Positions 48,263 to 57,900 of a DNA stretch of 64,000 nucleotides are shown here, piece by piece (position 1 is the stretch's first letter; each line of letters opens with the position of its first letter). Origin of the DNA: Mesorhizobium loti (GTDB lineage Bacteria; Pseudomonadota; Alphaproteobacteria; Rhizobiales; Rhizobiaceae); NCBI RefSeq assembly GCF_002858745.1, contig NZ_PJRO01000004.1:248001-312000 (forward strand), written 5' to 3'. The notes below the pieces were generated by a model that saw only the letters and a list, made by a program, of their open reading frames with translations, was not told where the DNA came from and made no database searches. A program made the position numbers and the translations under genes.

Positions 48263-49045
48263 ATGGTGTTTCGTTCGTCCAACAGCCGCCTTGTCGCGGG
48301 TTTCGTGTCCATGGGCTTTATGCTGATCGTCGCAGGTTGCCAATCGAGCGACGGCGGCGGCTCCGGTGGCGGTTTCCTGGGGGTCGGCAAGAAGGACGAG
48401 GCGGCGATCAATGCCGATGTAGCCAAGGCCAAGGCTTCCGATCTCAGGGCCTACTGCCCGAAAGTGACGCTGCGCGAAGGCACTGCGGTCTTCAACACCT
48501 ATGGCAAGGCCGGCGCCAAACCAAAGGCGCCGAAGGGCCAGGATCCGGCCCTCGCAACCGACGCGACGCAGGATGATTCAGGTCGTCTTTCCTACCAGGC
48601 CTCGATCGGCGACGTGACGCGCGACTGCACGCGCAACAACGGCATGCTGAACATGAAGATCGCCGTGGCAGGGCGTATCGTTCCGGGCCCGACGGCTGTG
48701 GCGGGCACAGTCACCCTTCCCATCCGCATCGCAGTAGTCGAGGGTGACAAGGTCCTCTATTCGCAGATCTACCAGCACAAGGTGCAGGTTTCCGACACCT
48801 CTACGGCCACCCAGTTCGTGCTGAATGATTCCAGCATCTCCGTCCCTGAGCCGGCCGCGGCGACCTACCAGGCTTTCGCCGGTTTCGACGAAGGGCCGAA
48901 AAAGGTGCAGAAGTCGGATGAAGACCAGCCGGTGAAGCGTCGTGTGCGCAGGCCGAAGCCAAAGGCGCCTCCGGTGGCCAGTGCACCGGCTGCTCCGGCG
49001 CCAGCGCAAAGCAACCAGACCACCATTTCGGATATCCCACGCTAG
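48263..49045 (+). CDS. Lipoprotein with proline/alanine-rich tail, function unknown
   Basis: A 260-residue protein with a lipobox (FMLIVAGC near residue 26). A Gly/Ser-rich stretch (SSDGGGSGGGFLGVG) is followed by a beta-rich domain with Cys pairs (LRAYCPKVTLREG, VTRDCTRNNGMLNMKIAVAG) and a tail rich in Lys, Pro and Ala from about 220. Such proteins are conserved in Rhizobiales, but I do not know a role. ATG 48263 has AGGGAA before it. The TAG stop is the start of repeat copy 5, so the C-terminus may have been set by the repeat. It is divergent from thrC. Confidence 0.82.
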   Translation: MVFRSSNSRLVAGFVSMGFMLIVAGCQSSDGGGSGGGFLGVGKKDEAAINADVAKAKASDLRAYCPKVTLREGTAVFNTYGKAGAKPKAPKGQDPALATDATQDDSGRLSYQASIGDVTRDCTRNNGMLNMKIAVAGRIVPGPTAVAGTVTLPIRIAVVEGDKVLYSQIYQHKVQVSDTSTATQFVLNDSSISVPEPAAATYQAFAGFDEGPKKVQKSDEDQPVKRRVRRPKPKAPPVASAPAAPAPAQSNQTTISDIPR

Positions 49046-49138
49046 AGCAATTTTCAGGAAAAGTGTGTAACGGTTTTCCGTCCGGAATTGCGCCCAACAA
49101 AGAGTTTGGAGCGTTTCGGAAAAAGCGGAAACGCTCCA
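49043..49138 (+). repeat. 103-bp two-hairpin palindromic repeat, copy 5
   Basis: It begins TAGAGCAATTTTCAGG, the TAG being the stop codon of the lipoprotein gene, and ends GCGGAAACGCTCCAG. The second hairpin loop is shorter than in other copies. It lies just before a rho-independent terminator. Confidence 0.9.
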
Positions 49139-49164
49139 GCCGGTATCTTGAAGAAGGTATAATA

Positions 49165-49191
49165 AAGGGGGCTCGAGCCCCCTTTTCTTTT
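49165..49191. terminator. Bidirectional rho-independent terminator
   Basis: AAGGGGGCT pairs with AGCCCCCTT at a CG centre, followed by TTTCTTTT on plus and TTATTAT on minus. It separates the lipoprotein gene from the convergent HAD gene. Confidence 0.9.
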
Positions 49192-49206
49192 GGAAGACTG
49201 CTTGCC

Positions 49207-49896
49207 TCAAGCGTCCTGCGACCATTCCGATAGCGCAGCAAGCACGCCTTTCAGATCCGACCAGCGGTTGATCACCGTTTCGGCGCCTGCCTCGGTCAAT
49301 ATGTCGGCATGACCGGGATAGCTGTGCGCTGCACCAGTGAAGCCGATCACACGCATGCCCGCAGCGCGGGCACCATTGATGCCATGGGCGGAATCCTCGA
49401 TCACGAACGTATTCGCCGGATTTGCCTTCAGCACCTGCGCCGCATGCAGGAAGACGTCGGGCGCCGGCTTGGTTTTCTGCGTTGGGGTTTCCAGCGCCGA
49501 GAAGATGCGACCTTCGAACAGCGGCAGAAGCCGGACCTTGTCCAGCATGAAGGCGATGCGCTCCGAGCTTGAATTGGAGCAGATGCAGCGCGGCGCCGTC
49601 ACCGAGGCGACGGCCTGATGCACGCCGTCGATAGCGCGAACGTCCGAACGCAGCTTGCGGTCGACCAGTTCCTCGGCGCGCGCGATCAGCGATGCCTGGA
49701 AAGGGATGTTCGCCTTGTGCTCGATCGCCATCATGATGTCTTTGAAGGTGAGACCGGCATAGGTCTCGGCAATTTCCTCGGCGCTGATTTCGAAGCCTGC
49801 TTCGGTGATCAGTTCGGCTTCGATACGCGCGGCGAGGATTTCGGAATCGACGAGCACACCGTCGCAATCAAAAATGACGAGATCTGGCTGGGGCAT
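49207..49896 (-). CDS. HAD-superfamily hydrolase (phosphoglycolate phosphatase/beta-phosphoglucomutase-like)
   Basis: A 229-residue HAD protein. Motif I is LVIFDCDGVLVDSEI (nucleophile Asp), motif II is the Ser in CICSNSSSERIAF, motif III is the Lys in KTKPAPDVFLHAA and motif IV is VIEDSAHGINGARAAGM. It is a small sugar-phosphatase type; the substrate is unknown. ATG 49896 gives the normal start (MPQPDLVIF). The frame also stays open upstream through repeat copy 6, which would add a repeat-coded N-terminus (FYAIPDGKPLRTFPGIA) but has no proper ATG with a ribosome site. Confidence 0.92.
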   Translation of the reverse strand: MPQPDLVIFDCDGVLVDSEILAARIEAELITEAGFEISAEEIAETYAGLTFKDIMMAIEHKANIPFQASLIARAEELVDRKLRSDVRAIDGVHQAVASVTAPRCICSNSSSERIAFMLDKVRLLPLFEGRIFSALETPTQKTKPAPDVFLHAAQVLKANPANTFVIEDSAHGINGARAAGMRVIGFTGAAHSYPGHADILTEAGAETVINRWSDLKGVLAALSEWSQDA

Positions 49897-49912
49897 TTCG
49901 GTCCATCTGCGT

Positions 49913-50015
49913 TGAGCAATTCCAGGAAAAGTGCGTAGCGGTTTTCCGTCCGGAATTGCGTAAAACAAAGAGTTAGAGTGTTTCCGCGTTTCCGTGAAAA
50001 ACGGAAACGCTCTAG
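49913..50015 (+). repeat. 103-bp two-hairpin palindromic repeat, copy 6
   Basis: It begins TGAGCAATTCCAGG and ends GGAAACGCTCTAG. The second hairpin is perfect (AGAGTGTTTCCG against CGGAAACGCTCT with one G-T). It is directly followed by copy 7 in the same orientation. Confidence 0.95.
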
Positions 50016-50116
50016 AAGCAATTCCAGGAAAAATGCGTAGCGGTTTCCGTCCGGAATTGCGTAAAAACTAAGAATTAGAGCGTTTCCGCGCTTCCGTTGA
50101 AACGGAAACGCTCCAG
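50016..50116 (+). repeat. 103-bp two-hairpin palindromic repeat, copy 7
   Basis: It begins AAGCAATTCCAGG and ends GGAAACGCTCCAG. It forms a head-to-tail dimer with copy 6; the two differ at several positions, so the pair is not a very recent duplication. Confidence 0.95.
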
Positions 50117-50221
50117 GGAAGGCCGGCGCGGCATACACCAAGCACCGCCAAGCGGCAAATCACGCGTTCACTTCATTAAATATTTACTCTGAACGGTAAC
50201 CATAACGGCTGGTAAATGTAA

Positions 50222-51376
<1,155 letters not shown>

Positions 51377-51379
51377 GCT

Positions 51380-51742
51380 CTAGCCCTCTACATCCACCCG
51401 GACGATCAGGCCGTTGCCATCGAGGGTGATGGTCTCGGCGCCGTGTCGCTCCCGCCACACGCCGGTCTTGGTGCTCGTTCCTGTCAGCGACCATTCGGAA
51501 CGTGCGCTGATGGGTGATAGTGCCTCCAGCTTTTTGTCTTCCGCTTCCTGGTCGGGATATTCTTCGAAATAGGTGCGGAAGGCAGCCATGACGGCATCGC
51601 GGCCTTCGACGCGTCCGCCGACCCCTTGCGAAACATACACAACCTCTGGCGCGAACATCGCCTCTATGGCGACGAAATCCTGGGCGTTGGTCACCTCATG
51701 AAAACGCGCAAGTGTCTTGGCCGGATCGTGGGGGGCGTTCAT
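51380..51742 (-). CDS. SnoaL-like nuclear transport factor 2 family protein
   Basis: A 120-residue single-domain protein with the alpha+beta barrel pattern: LARFHEVTNAQDFVAIEAMF, VEGRDAVMAAFRTYFEEYPD and SEWSLTGTSTKTGVWR. SnoaL-like proteins are small isomerases or hydrolases, and many have unknown roles. The ATG overlaps the HAD stop (ATGA). It is the third gene in the mutY-HAD-SnoaL operon. The frame continues upstream to 51811, but that part lies in the HAD gene. Confidence 0.86.
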   Translation of the reverse strand: MNAPHDPAKTLARFHEVTNAQDFVAIEAMFAPEVVYVSQGVGGRVEGRDAVMAAFRTYFEEYPDQEAEDKKLEALSPISARSEWSLTGTSTKTGVWRERHGAETITLDGNGLIVRVDVEG

Positions 51743-52350
51743 GCCTCTACTCCCAGCTCGCTCAGGTCGCGTTTCAGCGTCGCGGCATCGGTAAAAAGCA
51801 CGGCCTGCCATCCGGCTTCCCTAGCGCCATCGACATTCTTCTGGCTGTCGTCGATGAACAGCGTCGCCGACGGCTCAAGGCCGAAGGAGTTGATGTGGTG
51901 GTCGTAGATGGCACGGTCGGGCTTGATGAGTTTCACGTCGCCAGAAACCGTCACGCCGCGCGGTCGTTTCAGAAAGGTGAAGCGCTCCTGCGCCTCCCGA
52001 AATGTGTCGGAGGCGAAGTTGGTCAGCATGGTGACGTCGCGGCCATCGTCGATCAGGCCTTCCATCAACACAACGCTGTCGTCATAGGCATGAGGCACCA
52101 TTTCGTGCCAATGGCGACGGAAATTGCGGATGTTCTCGGCATGGTCCGGGTGTCGATCGAGCAAGAGGCTCTCCGCTTCTTCCCAGGTACGGCCGCGATC
52201 CTGCTCGACGTTCCAGTCGCTCGTGCAGACATTGTCGAAGAACCACTGCCGTTCGGCTGCGTCCGGGATCAGCCGGTTGAACGGCAGACTGGGGTCGTAG
52301 TGCAGCAACACCTTGCCGATGTCGAAGACGATATGGCGGATTTCGGTCAT
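51739..52350 (-). CDS. HAD-family hydrolase (YigB/HAD-IA type)
   Basis: A 203-residue hydrolase. Motif I is HIVFDIGKVLLHYDPSL, the cap follows, motif II is MLTNFASDTF, motif III Lys is in VKLIKPDRAIYDHH and motif IV is LFIDDSQKNVDGAREAGW. It acts on a small phosphorylated metabolite (a FMN- or sugar-phosphate-type substrate is likely from the family). It overlaps mutY by 4 bases upstream and the SnoaL gene by 4 bases downstream. Confidence 0.92.
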   Translation of the reverse strand: MTEIRHIVFDIGKVLLHYDPSLPFNRLIPDAAERQWFFDNVCTSDWNVEQDRGRTWEEAESLLLDRHPDHAENIRNFRRHWHEMVPHAYDDSVVLMEGLIDDGRDVTMLTNFASDTFREAQERFTFLKRPRGVTVSGDVKLIKPDRAIYDHHINSFGLEPSATLFIDDSQKNVDGAREAGWQAVLFTDAATLKRDLSELGVEA

Positions 52351-53471
52351 GCTTTCCTCTTGTGCGGGCCCTTTTGGGTCGAGCCGGGCATAGCCGCTTC
52401 GATTGCCTTTTTCATGACAGTGGGCAAGGCCTCGTCATTGAGCCAGCCGGGGCGCGACCAGAAGAAACCTTGCGGCGCGGTCGTGAAATCGACGTTCGCG
52501 GCAAAGACGCTGAGCTCCAGCGCGAAATGCGTGAAGACGTGGTTGATAGTGCCACAAGAGTGCCAGTTCGCTGGAAACGGCGCGGCGTCCGCTCCGGTGG
52601 CGCCATCGATGCGCGCGGTCCAGCCTGTGGTCGGTACCTCGCTCATGCCGCCGAGCAGGCCCTGTTCAGGCCGCTTGCGCAAGAGGATCGCTCCATCGTT
52701 GCGGATCGCCACGAAAGCCGCTCCCCGTCGGGATGGCTTTTCCGGCTTGGCGAGTTTTACCGGATAGAATTCCGGATCCCCGGAAAGGATCGCAGTGCAG
52801 TCCTGCCGCAGCGGGCACAACATGCAGCGCGGCCGGCGCGGCGTGCAAATGGTGGCGCCGAGATCCATCATCGCCTGGGCGAAGTCGCCGGGCCTGTGTT
52901 GGGGCACCATCTCTTCGACACGGGCGCGGATTTCGGGCTTCGCCAGCGGCAAGGGAGTATCGATCGAAAACAGCCGCGAAACGACGCGCTCGACATTGCC
53001 GTCGACGACCGCGGCCGGGCGGTTGAAAGCGATCGCGGCAATCGCCGCGGCGGTGTACGCGCCGATGCCCGGCAAGGCACGCAGGCCATCCTCCGTGTCT
53101 GGAAAACGGCCGCCTTGCGCCGCAATCTGGTCCGCGCAGGCCTTCAGGTTGCGTGCTCGCGAATAATAGCCAAGCCCGGCCCAGGCTTTCATGACATCGT
53201 CGGAACTTGCTGCGCCGAGTGTCTGTATGGTTGACCATCGTTCCAGGAAAGCCTGGAAGTAGGCTTTGACTGCCTCGACGGTGGTTTGCTGCAGCATCAC
53301 TTCGGAAAGCCAGACCCGGTAAGGGTCGGGCCGGACGCCTCTGGCCAGGTCGCGCGGCGACACGCGCCAGGGCAGATCGCGATGATGCACGTCATACCAG
53401 CCAAGCAGGCGGGACGAGATATCGGTTCCGCTGTCATATGCGGGCTTGCGGGTCTGGTCGGGCAATGTCAT
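52347..53471 (-). CDS. mutY: A/G-specific adenine glycosylase
   Basis: A 374-residue repair enzyme that removes adenine opposite 8-oxoguanine. The catalytic region is EVMLQQTTVEAVKAYFQAFL; the HhH is LPGIGAYTAAAIAAIAF with VVDGNVERV. The iron-sulfur cluster cysteines are CTPRRPRCMLCPLRQDC. The C-terminal Nudix-like domain (about 240-365) recognises oxoG. It is the first gene of an operon with a HAD hydrolase and a SnoaL-like protein, divergent from the DciA-like gene. Confidence 0.97.
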   Translation of the reverse strand: MTLPDQTRKPAYDSGTDISSRLLGWYDVHHRDLPWRVSPRDLARGVRPDPYRVWLSEVMLQQTTVEAVKAYFQAFLERWSTIQTLGAASSDDVMKAWAGLGYYSRARNLKACADQIAAQGGRFPDTEDGLRALPGIGAYTAAAIAAIAFNRPAAVVDGNVERVVSRLFSIDTPLPLAKPEIRARVEEMVPQHRPGDFAQAMMDLGATICTPRRPRCMLCPLRQDCTAILSGDPEFYPVKLAKPEKPSRRGAAFVAIRNDGAILLRKRPEQGLLGGMSEVPTTGWTARIDGATGADAAPFPANWHSCGTINHVFTHFALELSVFAANVDFTTAPQGFFWSRPGWLNDEALPTVMKKAIEAAMPGSTQKGPHKRKA

Positions 53472-53521
53472 TGATCGTTCGGGATGCGGTTCAGCCGGTC
53501 CTGCTGTCTGACGGAGAACGC

Positions 53522-54019
53522 ATGACAGGGAAATTCCCTTACAGCAATCCCGTGCCGGTCAGTGATCTCGCTACCGGCATCCTGGACCCGGTGCTGCGCA
53601 AGCGCGCCGGCATCTCGATCGGTCTCGTTCAGTCCTGGGAAGAGATCGTCGGGCCGCGTTTGGCCGGCACCTCGCGGCCGGAGCGTATCCAGTGGCCACG
53701 CCGCCTGCATGAGGATGATCCGTTTGAACCTGCGGCGCTGGTGGTTGCTTGCCAGGGCGTGGCGGCGCTTCACCTCCAGCATCAGGCTGACGAGATCATC
53801 GGCCGCGTCAATGCTTTTCTGGGCTTCCGGGCCATTGGCCGCATTCGCATCGTGCAGAAACCGCTGACGGAGGCCAAACGCCGCACCGCACAACCGGCCA
53901 GGCCGCTGACGCCGCTGGAGAAAAGCCGCCTTGAACGTGTGGTCGGGGGCGTCGAGGACGAGGCATTGCGCGCCTCGCTGGAGCGACTGGGCGCCACCAT
54001 CATCGGCCAGCGCAAATAG
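53522..54019 (+). CDS. DUF721 (DciA-like) protein
   Basis: A 165-residue protein with the DUF721 core: ILDPVLRKRAGISIGLVQSW, EEIVGPRLAGTSRPERIQWP, and a C-terminal helical, basic extension (RRTAQPARPLTPLEKSRLER). DUF721 includes DciA, which helps load the replicative helicase in bacteria without DnaC. Such a role is plausible here. ATG 53522 (MTGKFPYSN) has GGAG before it. It is divergent from mutY; a DsbA-like lipoprotein follows. Confidence 0.88.
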   Translation: MTGKFPYSNPVPVSDLATGILDPVLRKRAGISIGLVQSWEEIVGPRLAGTSRPERIQWPRRLHEDDPFEPAALVVACQGVAALHLQHQADEIIGRVNAFLGFRAIGRIRIVQKPLTEAKRRTAQPARPLTPLEKSRLERVVGGVEDEALRASLERLGATIIGQRK

Positions 54020-54162
54020 ACTTCACCGCTCTCTCGCGATTTCGTGATCGTTTCAACAGGTTTTCGCGATTGGACTTGGGCCCGGCAATGCCTTAATTCC
54101 CGCGAACTCTCGCTTTTTCTTGGCTATCCATTGCAAAATCCCAATCCTGATCAGGTGATTCG

Positions 54163-54903
54163 ATGAACCGTCTTCTGTCCCGCAGATCCATTCTGACCAC
54201 GCTGGCCGTAGCACCGGCAGCGCTGGCGCTCGCGGCCTGCAACAAGGTGGGCGAGGCCGAAGCCGAAACCGCCAAGCCGGCCGAAGCTGCGAAACCTGCA
54301 GACGCGATGAAGCCTGCGGAAGCCGCCAAGCCTGCGGCGGCCGCGCCGCAGTCGTCCGGTTCCGTCGACATGACAGCGCTCCTAAAGCCTGGTGAGCTGC
54401 CGGAAAGGCAGCTTGGCAAGGATGACGCCAAGGTTACCATCGTCGAATACGCTTCCATGACCTGCCCGCACTGCGCGCATTTCCACGAAACGACGCTGCC
54501 TGAGTTGAAGACCAAATATATCGACACCGGCAAGGCGCGCCTGATCTTCCGCGAATTCCCGTTCGATCCGCGCGCCGAGGCTGGTTTCATGCTGGCCCGC
54601 TGCGCAGGCGACAATTATTTCCCGATGGTGGAAGTTCTCTTCAAGCAGCAGCAGAACTGGGCCGTGGCCGAAAACGTCAAGGATGCCATGTTCCAGTTGT
54701 CCAAGCTGGCCGGTTTTACACAGGAGAGCTTCAACGCCTGCTTGACGGACCAGAAACTTCTGGAACAAGTCAGATCGGTGCAGAAGCGCGGCGCGGACGA
54801 ATTCAAGGTCGACTCAACGCCGACCTTCTTCATCAACGGTCAAACCTACAAGGGTGCGTTGTCGATTGAGGAAATGTCGGCCATCATCGACCCTCTGCTC
54901 TGA
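54163..54903 (+). CDS. DsbA-like thiol oxidoreductase lipoprotein with KPAEAA repeats
   Basis: A 246-residue DsbA/DSBA-thioredoxin protein. The N-terminus has an SRRSILTT twin-arginine-like motif and a lipobox (ALALAAC, Cys26). A linker (about 35-60) repeats AKPAEAA-type units four times. The thioredoxin domain has the CPHC active site in MTCPHCAHFHETTLPEL; the cis-proline is in STPTFFING. It should oxidise periplasmic thiols while anchored to a membrane, with the linker acting as a spacer. A disulfide isomerase role is possible. smc starts 60 bases later. Confidence 0.9.
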   Translation: MNRLLSRRSILTTLAVAPAALALAACNKVGEAEAETAKPAEAAKPADAMKPAEAAKPAAAAPQSSGSVDMTALLKPGELPERQLGKDDAKVTIVEYASMTCPHCAHFHETTLPELKTKYIDTGKARLIFREFPFDPRAEAGFMLARCAGDNYFPMVEVLFKQQQNWAVAENVKDAMFQLSKLAGFTQESFNACLTDQKLLEQVRSVQKRGADEFKVDSTPTFFINGQTYKGALSIEEMSAIIDPLL

Positions 54904-54963
54904 CGTTCCGGTAGCACCGGGGCGGCAGCGGCTTGGCGCGAGCGCCCGTACGGGGCTGCGCGA

Positions 54964-57900
54964 ATGAAATTCTCGCGGCTGCGCCTGCTCGGTTTCAAAT
55001 CCTTCGTCGAACCCGGTGAGTTCGTTATCGAACGCGGCCTCACCGGTATCGTCGGGCCGAATGGCTGCGGCAAGTCGAATCTGGTGGAAGCCCTCCGCTG
55101 GGTGATGGGTGAAAGCTCCTACAAGAACATGCGCGCGTCCGGCATGGACGACGTCATCTTCTCCGGTTCCAACACACGGCCGGCCCGCAACACAGCCGAA
55201 GTCACGCTTTTCCTCGACAATGTCGATCGCACAGCACCGTCGGCCTTCAACGATGCCGACGAACTGCAGGTTTCGCGCCGCATCGAGCGCGAGGCAGGTT
55301 CGGTCTACCGTATCAACGGCAAGGAGGCGCGCGCCAAGGATGTGCAGCTTCTCTTTGCGGATCAGTCGACCGGCGCCCGTTCACCTTCGATGGTCGGGCA
55401 GGGCCGCATCGGTGAACTGATTCAGGCCAAGCCGCAGGCGCGCCGCGCCCTCTTGGAAGAAGCAGCCGGTATTTCCGGCCTGCACACCCGCCGGCATGAA
55501 GCGGAATTGCGGCTGAGGGGCGCCGAGCAGAACCTCGAAAGGCTGGACGACGTCGTCGGCGAACTGGAAAGCCAGATCGAGAGCCTGAAGCGCCAGGCGC
55601 GTCAGGCTTCGCGTTTCAAGAACCTTTCGGCCGATATCCGCAAGGCTGAGGCCACTTTGTTGCATCTGCGATGGACGCTTGCCAAAGCGCAGGAAGGTGA
55701 AGCGCGCTCGGCGCTGGCGACGGCAACGGCGCTTGTCGGTGACCGCGCCGCCGCCCAGATGAATGCCGCCAAGGAACAGGCTATCAGCGCGCATCGCCTG
55801 CCGGACCTGCGCGATGCGGAGGCCAAGGCGGCCGCCGCCTTCCAGCGCCTGTCCATCGCCAAATCGCAGATCGAGGAAGAGGCAGGCCGCATCAGCGCTC
55901 GTCAAACGGAGCTCGACCGGCGCTTGCAGCAACTCGATGCCGACATCGAGCGCGAAGAGCGCATGGTACGCGACAATGCTGCCGTGCTGGAGCGGCTGGG
56001 GTCGGAAGAAACGACGCTGAATGCTGAAAACGCCGGCGCTGCCGAGCGAGAGGCAAATACCCGTGCTGCCTTCGAGCAGGCGACCGTGACGCTGGCAGCC
56101 AGCGAAGAAAAACTGGCCAGGCTGACCGCTGAACGCGCGGAAGCCGCCGCCGGGCGCAACCAGATCGAGCGTACCTTGCGAGAGGCCGCCGAACGGCGTG
56201 ACCGTTTCGCCCGCCAGCTTGGCGATGCCGACCGCGAACTTTTCGAAATCGGTCAGCGCATCGCGGCTCTTGCCGATCCGGCAGAGAAGAAGATCCTGGT
56301 CGAAGAGGCGACCGAAGCGCTTGCCGCCACGGAGGCTGCGGCACTTGAGACCGAGCAGCGGGTGGCTGAGGCTCGTGGTGCCGAGGCCGCCGCACGCGGT
56401 CCGTTGCAGGAGGCCAAGGCAGAACTTGCCCGTGTCGAGACAGAAGCGCGCACGCTGGCCAAGATCCTGAACTCGGTCGGTGGTGGTGATCTCTTCCCCG
56501 CCGTGTTGGAACAGATCAGCGTCGAACGCGGCTTCGAGACGGCACTGGGCGCGGCACTTGGCGAAGATCTCGACGTGCCGCTGGACCGCAGCGCGCCCGC
56601 ACACTGGGGCGATGGCGAGGTGCAGGCCGGTGATCCGACCTTGCCGGAAGGCATTCGCAGTCTGGCCAGCGTCGTCAAGGCGCCGGGACAGCTGGCACGC
56701 CGTCTGGCGCAGATCGGCATCGTCGAAGCTGGCGACGGCAAGCGCCTGCAGGCATTGCTGGTACCCGGGCAGCGCCTGGTGAACCGCGAGGGCGCGCTGT
56801 GGCGCTGGGACGGCTTCACGGCAAGCGCCGACGCACCGACGCCGGCCGCGCAGCGGCTTGCACAGAAGAACCGCCTCGCTGAACTCGACGCCGAGGCCAT
56901 CGCTGCCACGCGTATCGTGCGCGCGGCCGAGGAAACCCTTGCCAAGTCGGAAGCCGGTCTGCGTGCGGCTGTCGAAGCTGAAAAGGAAGCGCGCCAGGCC
57001 TGGCGTGAGGCGCAGCATGCGGTCGACGCAGCACGCAATGCGCTGGCTCAGGCGGAAAAAGCGGCCGGCGAGTTCTCGACGCGGCGGGCCGCGTTGACCG
57101 AATCCCGTGCCCGTGTGGTCGAGGCGCATGAAGAAGCCTCCGCTATCCATGTTGAGGCGGAAGAGCAGTTGAACGATGCTCCTGACCTTGCCGACCTCCA
57201 ATCCAGGCTCGAACAGGCTGCCGCTCATGTCTCGCGCGATCGTGCGGCGCTCGCCGATGCCCGGGCCGTCTATGAGGGATTGAAACGCGAGGCTGAGGCG
57301 CGTTCACGGCGCCTCGAGGCCATTCAAGGGGAGCGCAGCAACTGGCTGTTGCGGGCCGAGAATGCATCCGCCCAGATTGCCTCGCTCGGTGAACGCAAGG
57401 CCGAAGCTGCAGCCGAACGCGAGCAACTGGCCGATGCGCCCGATGAACTCGACCAGCGCCGTCGCGCGCTGCTGTCACAGCTTTCGGAAGCCGAGGCGCT
57501 ACGCAAGAATGCGGCCGACCGGTTGCAGGAGGCCGAAAACCGCCAGGCCGAACTCGACAAGGCTGCCACCGCCGCCATCACCACGCTTGCCGAAGCTCGT
57601 GAAGCGCGCGCACGTGCCGAGGAACGGCTTACCGCCGCCGACGAACGTCGGCAGGAGGTGGAGGCTCGCATCCAGGAAGCACTCAACACGCCGCCGCATC
57701 TGGTCATCCGTCACACCGGGCTGGAGGCTGACAGCCCGATGCCGGACATGGGGGAGATCGAGCGCCAGCTCGAGCGGCTGAAGATCGAGCGCGAACGGCT
57801 CGGTGCCGTCAATCTGCGCGCTGAAGAAGAGCAACGCGAGCTTTCCGAGCGGCTGGAAACCATCGTTTCCGAGCGTGAGGACGTCGTCGAGGCGATCCGC

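Noticed and set aside
49897..49968. N-terminal extension of the HAD gene through repeat copy 6
   Set aside because: The extension has no good ATG or ribosome site, and the ATG at 49896 gives the normal HAD start, so unlike copies 3 and 4 this repeat is probably not coding.
49913..50116. Tandem repeats considered as a CRISPR array
   Set aside because: The units are about 103 bp, palindromic at both ends, abut directly without spacers and occur singly elsewhere.
49809..50141. A 110-codon minus-strand frame covering both tandem repeats
   Set aside because: It is made almost entirely of repeat sequence, without a ribosome site; it shows only that the repeats are open in this frame.
55381..57228. 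A 615-codon open frame antisense to smc
   Set aside because: It has no family features and is a by-product of high GC and the biased codon use of the smc coiled coil; smc itself is certain.
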